A stretch of DNA of 36,669 bases from Trichoplax sp. H2 (lineage: Eukaryota; Placozoa; Uniplacotomia; Trichoplacea), in contig NOWV01000362.1 in assembly GCA_003344405.1 (NCBI GenBank), positions 1 through 36,669 on the forward strand, written 5' to 3'. The notes below the pieces were generated by a model. That model did not search any database. It saw only the letters and a list, made by a program, of their open reading frames with translations, and was not told where the DNA came from. Position numbers and translations under genes: made by a program. Below, in pieces: positions 20,395 through 29,700 of the stretch (positions are counted from its first letter, which is position 1; every line of letters starts with the position of its first letter).

Positions 20395-20876
20395 CTATAG
20401 TAGTGGAGAACGATCATCGCCATTATGATAGGAAGTTCTGTCAAATTGTGCTGAGTCGGTGAAATAATGTAAAGTTTCCTCTAATCTTTCATGAAATTCA
20501 ATTTGTAAATTTACATTCATGTCATCAGTCCATTCTAGATATTCGATTTCATCCAGTAGATAAGAAAAATTTTGAGGACGATTCACAGAAATTGCTATGA
20601 TTGCTCTCTCATCGATAATACACTTATTGATAATACTACGCAAATAATGATTGAAATTGTGACTATCGGATCGAGTGACATTGTCGTCCATAAGTATTAA
20701 TATTATCAAGTTAAAGTATTGAATCTTTTCATAATAGACTTCTAGTTCGTATGTCTTTCCATTAATATTATTGATTTCCCACATCCGACCGTCGAATGAG
20801 ATATCCTGTAAGGAATTATCGACTAACTCGGTGACTGGACTTGGAATCGGGCCGTGACATGCAATTAGAATATTTT
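20395..20876 (-). CDS. Receptor D exon 6: TIR-like domain and shortened tail
   Basis: After TATTTTAG the exon reads (x)NILIACHGPIPSPVTELVD, then MWEINNINGKTYELEVYYEK and IQYFNLIILILMDDNVTRSD, a hydrophobic strand at the TIR 'IxVLS' position. CIIDERAIIAISVNRPQ is the following strand. IEYLEWTDD with EFHERLEETL strongly recalls TIR box 3 (YLEWP..., FW..L). Box 1 [FY]DAF[VI]SY and box 2 RDxxPG are not recognisable, and no WCxxE-type catalytic Glu is seen, so NADase activity is unlikely. The tail ends DDRSPLL at a TAG; the next codons (SRDNY, TAA) match receptor F, where TAG is CAG. Confidence 0.75.
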
Positions 20877-23800
20877 CTAAAATATCAGAAAAAGAAAATT
20901 AAATCATTAATAGTTTCATTGAAAGCGATTAATACCGCTACTCTTCTATTTCAAGATTAATTATATTTTAATATTAAGTAATCTAATATTCTAAGGCTAC
21001 ATACATTAATCATTGATTAAATACTCACGACGACTAGGAGTAACTTGACGGACTAATTCTTTCTTTCTTCTTACGATAGTTCTTCTATAAACCGATCTGC
21101 TAATGACTGCCAGAAACGCAATAGCAGCGATACTGGTAGATAAGCCAATCAGAATAACAGGTAAATATTTTGGTTTGTCGACTATCGTAGCATTCATAGT
21201 TTGAAAAATAGAAAAAATTAATCGAGATTAAGATATTCTCACGAATGAAGATGGCAATAAACGACTACAATAATTATCCTACTATCAAGCAAGTAATTCT
21301 ATAGCACAGTAGATTTAGATGAAGACTAAAAATTGCCGTACTCATTGAATAAGAATTATAGAATTTAAATATACATGTGAAAATACGAGTATATACGCCC
21401 ATCGATGACGATTATTCGTTTTATTCGTAAATGCTATCGTTGGAGTATGCAGCACAGTGCTCAGATTGAAGGCAAAAATAGCACTTTCGTCAGAAAATGA
21501 TACAGCATAATACCTTTAAGATATCAATTATGGCCTTGAATAATCCATTTACACAAGATTAGCTACCGGTATGCGTTAACGAATATGAAATGACAAATTC
21601 TATTTTACAGCGTACTCTTGCTACGTGTATATGCTGTACTCCAATTTCATTCTATAGCGAAATTAATTTTTTATCGTAAGCCTGTGAAAAGATCATTCAA
21701 TTATAGTTATTGGTGTTGACTATTTATATCATATTCTTTTAAAGAAATTCTTTAATTTTTTAGAGTAAAACAGGAATAGGTTTAAAGGTATCTATGGATT
21801 CGTAGAAGATAGATAATATTTATAGTAAAATATTAATGTAAAGTTAATGTGCTCGACTACGAAGAATCATCAAAATTTAGGTTTAATTCAAGCTGATGGT
21901 CTATTCTCTTATTTAGTGAAAATTAGTTAAGGATATATGTAAATACGAATAGGGTTGTTATTGGGAACTACAAGGAATTTTAAAGAAAAGAAGTAAATGC
22001 AATAAAGGTAGGGCATAATCTGTCGAATTGCCTAAATAGAATTCTTTCATGCTACTTTGCATTACGACGGCAAGGAATGAGTGGTTAGGTTACTCACTAA
22101 CCTAGGATCGGGCGAGAGAATTTGCAATGGAATAGTATTATTACAGGATATAGAACTTAACATGAGTCGTAGAAAACTTTCTAGCTATCTTAACGCTAAA
22201 TATCCTTTTATACTGGTTAAAACTTAAATTTGAAGATCTATAATAAATAGTCTTACGTAAGTAAATCATGATTGAACTTAATCCTTTAGGTATGGCGAAG
22301 TATAACAAATCAAGGTTAAAAATCTTATAACTGAGTATTAGAAGTACAAACTCTTCTCTGTGGTACTTGATTGAAACAAAAAATGACTTATCGAAAAGTT
22401 TCAGTATATTATTGAATGCTATCGCAAAAAGAAAAATTATGCGTGTAGTTGTAAAAAAATCAATTCCTTTTAATGAACTTCTGTAAATATCAACACGGAT
22501 TGATGAATATTACATGAAAGCTGATCATCTTTTAACTTGTATATCTAGTCTAATTTGTAAGAGATTAAGCGTTATTTTCAGGATGAATATCACTTGAAAA
22601 ATGACCCTATATTAACATGCGAATCTAGCGTAGTCTGACTTATATTGGATTAAACGCTATATTCAGTCGATAGATAGTACTTGAAAGCCGATTCTATTTT
22701 AAGTTGCAAATTTCGTCAGACTAATTTACACTATGTTAATCCGTTACAGTCGGTTGATTATGATTATTGCTTGAAAGCCGATTCTATTCTAACTTGAAAT
22801 ATCCTACCAAGTACAATTGATGCTAAATTAAACTCTTATAGTCGGTTGATTATTGTTTGAGAGCCGATTCTAATTTAACTTGTAAAACTATCAAGTACAA
22901 TTTACGATAGATTAAATCGCTAAATTCAAGATGAAATATCACTTAAATATGGATCTTATTTGGTTTCTAAATGGAATCGATCTAAACTATGCTCGATCAA
23001 TCGCGTCATTGAACATAAAGATTACTAGATGTAGATAATATTTACATAGCAACTCGAATCAATCTAAAGTATACTGGATTAACTAATATACTCAAGATGA
23101 ATATTACTTGAAGCAAAGAATATTTAATTTATGAATCCTATTAATCTCATGAGAATTTGCTGATAAATTCAATCATTATAAAACCCAATTTTGTGTCCAG
23201 AGCAAAAAAATGACGATTGTGAATCAAAGCTGTGTTGCAATAAGATAATTTAAGAAATAGAAAAAAATCTTACCAGAAGGTGGTGTAACGTTCCAAATAG
23301 AATTAGATCGTACAGATTTGCAGAGATTATTAGATTTGCATGAAAAATTTCCAGTCTGGTATGCTTGAGTTCGATCCAGGTTTAAAGTACTATGAATAGT
23401 AGTTTGATTGATAATATTAATTACAATATGATTTGGTTTGGCTATAAAATCATCGTCTTTGCCATCATTATATCTTGTCCAGACGATTGTTGGCCTTGGG
23501 TTTCCACTAGCTGTACACTGAAGTGCTACTTTTGTAGATGATGTATCTTGCCTTGTGCTATTAATTATACCATCATTAATGCATTCTATTTACAATATAG
23601 AAATTGGAAAAACAGTACTTGAATTAAACTAGAGCAGCCAAAACTATAAGTCATTGATAAACTTCAATACTATGATTCACAGTAGTGGATAATGTAACAG
23701 ATATTCAACAGAATTGGCCGCAGCCAGTACCAAACTAATGCTACATATATAATTTTCAAATTAAATGATCATTCTTAATAGTACCTCGAGCTTTTAAATC

Positions 23801-25251
23801 GACGAATAATTGATTTGACAGTATGCATCCACAGCTATGAGAACCGAATAAGAAACTGTAATTGCCTAAATCATTGGCCGTTAGATTTCTAAGGGCTAAA
23901 GTAAAGTTATAGATAAAGCAAGAATTTCCTTTATTTTCCCCAGGACAAACGTAATGGGAAATGCTCACATCTCTTTTATTATTATCTACAACAATATTAT
24001 TTCGTAGAAAACAGTATTCAGATCTTTCCTTGCATTGGTTATTACCATCTTTAAATTTCACTCTAAATGTAAGATTATACGGGAAATCAAAATATCCAAA
24101 TTGTTGTGACTCGTATCCTAATATTTGGCAATCCTTATCTTCAACGTAATCAATCATAAAGAGGAGAAAAAATAACTCCATGTTAATTAGTCTGTCCAAC
24201 GCAATTTCTCGCTTAAAATGAAGCTTTAAAATGATTATCATCAATCGATGTAGAATGTAATCTAATACAATCGATCTATTCGATGCAGAATCTATTTTAA
24301 GTTAAGAGTAAAATATCGATTGAACGATTAATTATCAATTTGGGCTAGATCGATCGATTTCTTACATGATTTAATACTATGACAATAATTATTGAATTGT
24401 TCAACTAACAAGTAAATGTGATATTCAATAAAACTGTACTATTTTGTGTGATTAGAGGAGAATTTATTTTAATTATAACTAAATTATTAGCTAAAGAATT
24501 GATAACCAAATAGAAATGACTGAGATTAATATAGAATATCATTTTCTACTGCTAAATTATTATAGACAACTAGTGCAATAGATAAATTAATTTAGAATTA
24601 ACTCTAAACTACCTCTAAGATATCAGCTAACGAACTGATCTCGTTATAAGAGAGTAAATCAGGATAAAAATTGTATTATAATTTATCGTGCTGTGGTAAT
24701 TATATAGTCAATCGTTTAATAATAAAAACTTGGTATAAATGATGAAGTAGATGAATATATTGTAGAAGTAAGTAATCGCAATTGGGCTAGATAGTTCAAA
24801 TTTCTAGAAAAAGACTATATGGAGATTAACAAGGTAAACATAAATTGACCTTATGCTACTTACCCACTGGAGGATCATCGGGCAACTTACAACGTGCTAA
24901 AACGATAAATGATAAAAGCTTTCAGTTGTTTGCTACCCGAATATAGGATGCCAGATATTACCTATTAAACTTTTTTGCAATGAAGTAAGACTAAACCGAT
25001 CAAAAAATATCGATATGTGATCAATTAATTATAAGCTAAATCCAAAGATGGACTAAAAACGAGTAGATAATACTTGGGATAACTGTTGGTATCCGTTAAA
25101 TTGAGTCTAAATGAAAAAATTGATATAACAGCTGTCTTATCATTAATAACCTACGCGGTAAAGCGTTTTCTGTCTTCGGATAGAGAGCATTGCATCCAAT
25201 AAGAGCTAAATTGAAAAATAAAATCCACGATATGATTGATTCTTCCGCCAT
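20395..25251 (-). CDS. Receptor D: complete Ig-TIR-like receptor gene
   Basis: The best preserved gene here. Exons: signal 25251-25155, small exon 24896-24864, Ig1 24138-23785, Ig2 23585-23274, membrane 21181-21029, TIR 20876-20395. All five introns are phase 1 with GT-AG ends, and all exons are open, giving about 476 residues. Predicted topology: cleaved signal peptide, two extracellular Ig-like domains rich in N-glycosylation sites, one membrane span, cytoplasmic TIR-like domain with an acidic tail. The family role (IL-1R/TLR-type signalling through TIR adaptors) is inference. Its last two exons and the intron between them are almost identical to those of E and F. Its Ig exons differ clearly from E. 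Confidence 0.85.
21029..21181 (-). CDS. Receptor D exon 5: transmembrane segment
   Basis: The 153-base exon starts after TACGATAG as TC-GAC-AAA-CCA and ends CGT-C|GTGAGT. It reads (V)DKPKY, LPVILIGLSTSIAAIAFLAV, then a very basic stop-transfer RSVYRRTIVRRKKELVRQ. Starting at the upstream ATG (MNATIVDKP) would give a separate short protein. The conserved acceptor, phase and intronic pyrimidine tract argue against that. Confidence 0.8.
21182..23273. other. Receptor D intron between Ig2 and membrane exons
   Basis: About 2.1 kb, donor CT-G|GTAAGA. The membrane-proximal part (about 21182-21290) is nearly identical to receptor E. The middle is alignable but diverged from E. The Ig-proximal part holds the 80 bp repeat block listed separately. 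No exon recognised. Confidence 0.6.
22490..23145. repeat. Degenerate tandem repeat, about 75-90 bp units
   Basis: About eight units share CTTGAAAGCCGATTCTATTT, TAACTTGCAAAT, GTCTAATTTATxxTGGATTA and a GTTxxAGTCGGTTGATTAT linker. Clear copies start near 22515, 22595, 22681, 22771, 22858 and 22940. The same family fills the matching intron of receptor E (28720-29750). Confidence 0.75.
23274..23585 (-). CDS. Receptor D exon 4: I-set Ig domain 2
   Basis: The 312-base exon (104 codons), acceptor GTAAATAG, donor TCT-G|GTAAGA, is open throughout. It reads (E)CINDGIINSTRQD, VALQCTASGNPRPTIVWTRY (B-strand Cys, GNPRP, core Trp), STLNLDRTQ and YQTGNFSCKSNNLCKSVR (F-strand Cys, second Cys pair). This is a textbook I-set layout except for Phe at the usual Tyr. 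It lacks an internal start codon. Confidence 0.85.
23785..24138 (-). CDS. Receptor D exon 3: atypical Ig-like domain 1
   Basis: The 354-base exon (118 codons) starts GAAG|AT-AAG-GAT-TGC and ends CGA-G|GTACTA. It reads (D)KDCQILGYESQQFGYFD, PYNLTFRVKFK, a charged variable stretch, YCFLRNNIVVDNN, a second variable stretch, then FTLALRNLTANDLGNYSF and SHSCGC. NDLGNYSF is the Ig F-strand motif with Phe for Cys, as in A, B, C and E. A frame upstream of the acceptor adds an ATG and a hydrophobic stretch (MELFFLLFMIDYVE), a conceivable alternative start that would skip exons 1-2. Confidence 0.8.
24480..24720. repeat. Degenerate two-unit repeat in receptor D exon 2-3 intron
   Basis: TTAGCTAAAGAATTGATAAC near 24487 and TCAGCTAACGAACTGATCTC near 24625 begin similar stretches, period about 140 bases. 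They match units in the same intron of C and E. Confidence 0.6.
24864..24896 (-). CDS. Receptor D exon 2: small R-C-K-L-P exon
   Basis: The 33-base exon lies between CGTTTTAG and GTG-G|GTAAGT, phase 1, reading xRCKLPDDPPV. Spliced to exon 1 it gives ALP-P-RCKLP. The E counterpart differs at several of its 11 residues. Confidence 0.8.
25155..25251 (-). CDS. Receptor D exon 1: signal peptide
   Basis: The ATG (context TTTTTAGATGGCGG) opens MAEESIISWILFFNLALIGC, a strong signal peptide, then KTENALP and donor C|GTAGGT in phase 1. The E exon starts MAENSIISWILLFNLAL, so start, core and donor are all conserved between paralogues. This fixes the start codon. Confidence 0.85.
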
Positions 25252-26487
25252 CTAAAAATTTACTTTTGGGTAACTATTAGAGGGTCTAAAGCAGTTGCAA
25301 ATAAAGAAGATGGATTAAGAACGAGTAGATAATACCCACTGAAATTTGATTTATGAATACGATATGAGTTACAATAGTGGTCAGTAGGAAATAGAAGATT
25401 AATGTAAACACGCATATAAATGAGTAAATAAACAGTAATGCAAGAGCAATATTAATCCTGTATATGAATATTCATGATGTCATGCTGTTCGTTTAGAAGA
25501 AGGCAAAATACCAAACATTCTAGTACAAATTAAAAAATTTCGCTAAAGACAGTGAATTTTATCAATTTTATCCCATAAGATAATAAGAAATAATTTAATC
25601 GTTTATTGCTCTTTTTAAGCATACTTACGGTATAAAACCAAACCAAAGGGTGCAGATCATGCTAAGTATTGCCAAGGGGATCAAATCGCTTGTGAGATCT
25701 GTATTACGCCAAAATAAATTCTTACCTTTTATGTTATATTATCTACTAATTTTCCTAACTTGTTATTGATTCCAGGTATTATAAAATCGAATTACAGATC
25801 ATGTAAAGACTGCAGTTAAATAAAATCTAACCATAGATCATGTAAGGACCATAGTTAAAAGAATCTAATCGCCAGTCACTTAAAGACTGTAGTTAATTAA
25901 AATCTAACCACAGATCATGTCAAGTAGAAAATACTATAGTACACGGGATACGCGTATATTTACTTATTACACTAGAATGTTTTATCTATCAAGTTGGCTG
26001 CTAATATATTCGGTTTTTACCCATTTAGAGGAAACTATTAAAATCGTGTTCCATGAGTAGAAATTATCGTTTTTTAAAATGAACGTTGATATTTCAGTTG
26101 ATGATACCGAATTAAATGATTTATTTACTAGGAGTAGTCAATATGCCTTATCTTATTAACACCTAAACGATAGTGTAGTAAAAGGACTAAAAGTAGAGTC
26201 CTTTGTAGTTTTTTTTGTATGTAATTAGTATTGTTTTACTATAGAAAATACCTAGAAAGTGATAGTGTCTTTAAGTTTTACCCTGCCAAATCATCATGTC
26301 GCCATCTTTTCTTCTTCATTATTTTACAAGGTATTATATAGATTACTATAGAAGTAGCCCTATAGAGCAAATGCCTAATCTAAAGAAAGGGCGTTTGACC
26401 GTCTATTCAAATTGTAAAGAAATTTGACTTAGTAGCAAAACCCTATTCTTAGAGAAAGGGGATTTATAACATGACGATAAAGTACTG
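25252..26487. other. Upstream region of receptor D
   Basis: The first 700 or so bases align by eye with the region upstream of receptor E (31835-33480), e.g. GATTTATGAATxCGAT, TAATCGTTTATT, AAACCAAAC and GGTATTATAAAATC. It probably contains the promoter, but no TATA or initiator is clear enough to mark. The distal part (26000-26487) runs into the first N gap and lies 3' of receptor E. No exon found. Confidence 0.55.
25784..25924. repeat. Tandem repeat of about 39 bp, 3.6 copies
   Basis: The unit approximates AATCTAACCACAGATCATGT followed by AAAGACTGTAGTTAAATAA. Receptor E's upstream region has a single related unit near 33440, so this is an expansion specific to the D copy. Confidence 0.75.
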
Positions 26488-26507
26488 NNNNNNNNNNNNN
26501 NNNNNNN
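26488..26507. other. Assembly gap (20 N) inside receptor E TIR exon
   Basis: Exactly 20 N, so a placeholder length rather than a measured gap. Sequence right of it starts inside the TIR exon at the base matching 20610 in D. Sequence left of it does not match the TIR exon or the 3' flank of D or F. The C-terminal half of receptor E is missing here. Confidence 0.95.
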
Positions 26508-26774
26508 CATCGATAATACACTTATTGATAATACTACGCAAATAATGATTGAAATTGTGACTATCGGATCGAGTGACATTGTCGTCCATAAGTATTAATA
26601 TTATCAAGTTAAAGTATTGAATCTTTTCATAATAGACTTCTAGTTCGTATGTCTTTCCATTAATATTATTGATTTCCCACGTCCGACCGTCGAATGAGAT
26701 ATCCTGTAAGGAATTATCGACTAACTCGGTGACTGGACTTGGAATCGGGCCGTGACATGCAATTAGAATATTTT
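26508..26774 (-). CDS. Receptor E exon 6: TIR-like domain, N-terminal half
   Basis: It follows TATTTTAG and reads (x)NILIACHGPIPSP through IQYFNLIILILMDD and NKCIIDE-like sequence to the gap. By eye it differs from D by a single base over the visible 267 bases (T/C in the codon before WEIN). Ends only because sequence is missing. Confidence 0.8.
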
Positions 26775-29700
26775 CTAAAATATCAGAAAAAGAAAATTAA
26801 ATCATTAATAGTTTCATTGAAAGCGATTAATACCGCTACTCTTCTATTTCAAGATTAATTAAATTTTAATATTAAGTAATCTAATATTCTAAGGCTACAT
26901 ACATTAATCATTGATTAAATACTCACGACGACTAGGAGTAACTTGACGGACTAATTCTTTCTTTCTTCTTACGATAGTTATTCTATAAACCGATCTGCTA
27001 ATGACTGCTAGAAACACAATAGCAGCGGTAAATAAGCCAAGCAGAGCAATAGGTAAATTACTTGGTTTGTCGACTATCGTAGCATTCATAGTTTGAAAAA
27101 TAGAAAAAATTAATCGAGATTAAGATATTCTCACGAATGAAGATGGCAATAAACGACTACAATAATTATCCTACTATCAAATAAATAATTTTATATTATA
27201 GTAGATTTGGGTAAAGACTGAAAATTACTCATTGAATAAGATTTTATAAATTTTGAATGTGCTCATGAAAATATATACGGCTATCGATGATGATTATTCG
27301 TTTTATTCGTAAATGCTATCGTTGGAGTATGCAGCACAGTGCTCAGATTGAAGGTGAGAATCAATGATTTATCCACGATTAATATTGTAAATTAGCTAAG
27401 AGAAATGATATCACACAATGATCACTACTCATTAAATTCACGTTAAGAGATACTACTTCCTAAAGCAGTACTTTCGTCAAGAAATGATACAGCATACCGC
27501 AATAGCTTAGGATTATATATTTGTACTGTATACGGCTAGCTACGGGTATACGCTCATGAATATAAAATAGCAAATTTTATTTTGTTGAATGTTCTTGCCA
27601 TGTATCGTACTCTACTTCAGTTTCATCGATTGCAAAATTAATTTATCTGAAGCCTGTTAATGAAAAGATCATACGATCCTTAATATCGACTATTGATCAT
27701 ATTCTCGTCAAGGAACTTTATATTTCTTTTAGAGTAAAACAGAATCAGAAACTAGAACTGAGGATGAATTATTTTGGGGTAATTACCCTATGCGTACTAA
27801 ATTTGTTAAGCAAATGATATAATGATTAATGATTACTTATCAGATTCTCATCGTGAAACTATCAGCGTATTAAGTAGAGCCATTTATTTCTTCAGAGTAC
27901 GAAGTAATCAGATAGTAGGTAAAATGCGTATAAAGGCACTTGTGGATTCGTGAAAGATAATATTTGCAGTAAAATGTTATCGCGAAGTTAATATTCTCCG
28001 TTGCAGGGAAACGATAAGAATTACTGTATAGTTCAAGTAGATGATTCATTTTCTAATTTACTGAAAATAGGTTAAGGACATTCATAAATACAAATAGGAT
28101 TGTTGTTAGGAACTATAAGGATATTTAAAGAAGAATAGTAACTGCAATAAAGGTGGGATATAATCTGTCAAATTTCCTGAATAGAATTTTTCCATACTAC
28201 CAGATACAGTAATTTATTTATTCAGAGTGTAAGACAATCAGTAATTTATTTATTCAGAGTGTAAGGCCATCAGATAATGGCTGTGTATAAAGTTATCCGT
28301 AGATTCATAGAAGATAATATTTACTGTAAGTGTTATCGTACACTTAATCTGATCTGCTGTGGAGAATGATAATAATTGCGGTGTAATCTAAACGCATGAT
28401 CTAATCTCCAAGTTAGTAAAATTTAGTCAAGGGCATTTGTAAATACGAATATGCTACTTTGCATCACTACGATAAAAAATAAGCAGTTGGATTGTTCACT
28501 AACGAAGGATCGATCGATCGAGAGAATTTACGACAGAATAATGTTACATCTCGCTATCTTCATTATAAATATCGTTTTATACTGGTTACAATCTTAAATT
28601 CAAAAATCTGCAATAGCCTTTGTGAATAAATCATATTTGAAAATTAATCCTTAACGTATGACGATGTATTTCAAATCCAGTTTAAAAATCTTACAACTAA
28701 GTGTTAAAAGTATAATTTCTTACATTAATTAATATGCAAATCTAGCAGTCTAATTTATAATGGATTAACTCCTATATTCAGTTGATGAATATCACTTAAA
28801 AGCCGATTCTATTTTAACTTACAAGCTTTATCAGTCTAATTTATGCTGGATTAACCCGTTGCATTCGGTTGATTATCATTTAAAAGCTGTAACGAAACTT
28901 AGTATTGTGATTATAGACTTTTAGACATGTTAGTAAGATGTACGGAAGCGTAACTTTCTATTTATCTTAAGACGTATTTGGTAGCTCGCTACTATAGACT
29001 TTAATGGTAGATAATCGCGGCTCTGACTACCACGAAATGAGTATAAGCTGGCAACTTTAGACTGCTCAGTTCGTTCTTCCTAGAATTCCTTCAATAGTTG
29101 TATTCGGCTAGAGTAGAGCCTTGTGTAGCTAGTCTTTGTATTAGATCTAATAAAGTTCTAATTTTCTACAACTTTGGAATTTTCATGATTGGATTTTATC
29201 ACGAAAGCTTATTGTATTCTAACTTGAAAATTCTAGTCGACACAATTGATGCTGGATTAAACTTTAATAGTCGATTGAGTATCTCTTTAAAGCCGATTTT
29301 ATTTTAATTTGCAAATGTAGTCAGTATAATTTGAGCTGGATTAAACCGTTGCAGTCGGTCGATTATCGCATAAAAGCCGATTCTATTTTATATTGCAAAA
29401 GCAGTCTAGTATAATTTGAATTGGATTAAACCGTTATAGGTGGGTGATTATTGCCTGAAAATCGAATCTAGTGTAACTTGTTAAGCTAGCATGTACAATT
29501 TGGGATAGATTACATTGCTAAATTTAAGATGAATGTTACTTAAATACTGATCTTATCTAGCTTCTAAATCGAATAAATCTAAATTATGATCGATTAACCG
29601 CTTCATTCAACATATAGATTACTAGATGAAGATAATATTTACGTAGCTTGAATCAATCGTATGTACAGTATACTGGATTAACTAATATACTCAACATGAA

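Noticed and set aside
21006-21197. Stand-alone membrane protein starting MNATIVDKP
   Set aside because: The same segment is exon 5 of receptor D; the ATG precedes a conserved ATAG acceptor, and the frame ends just past a GTGAGT donor.
23961-24149. Plus-strand 62-codon open stretch
   Set aside because: Antisense shadow of the receptor D Ig1 exon.
29098-29307. Plus-strand 69-codon open stretch
   Set aside because: Spans the end of the 316 bp insertion and part of the 80 bp repeat, so it cannot be a conserved gene.
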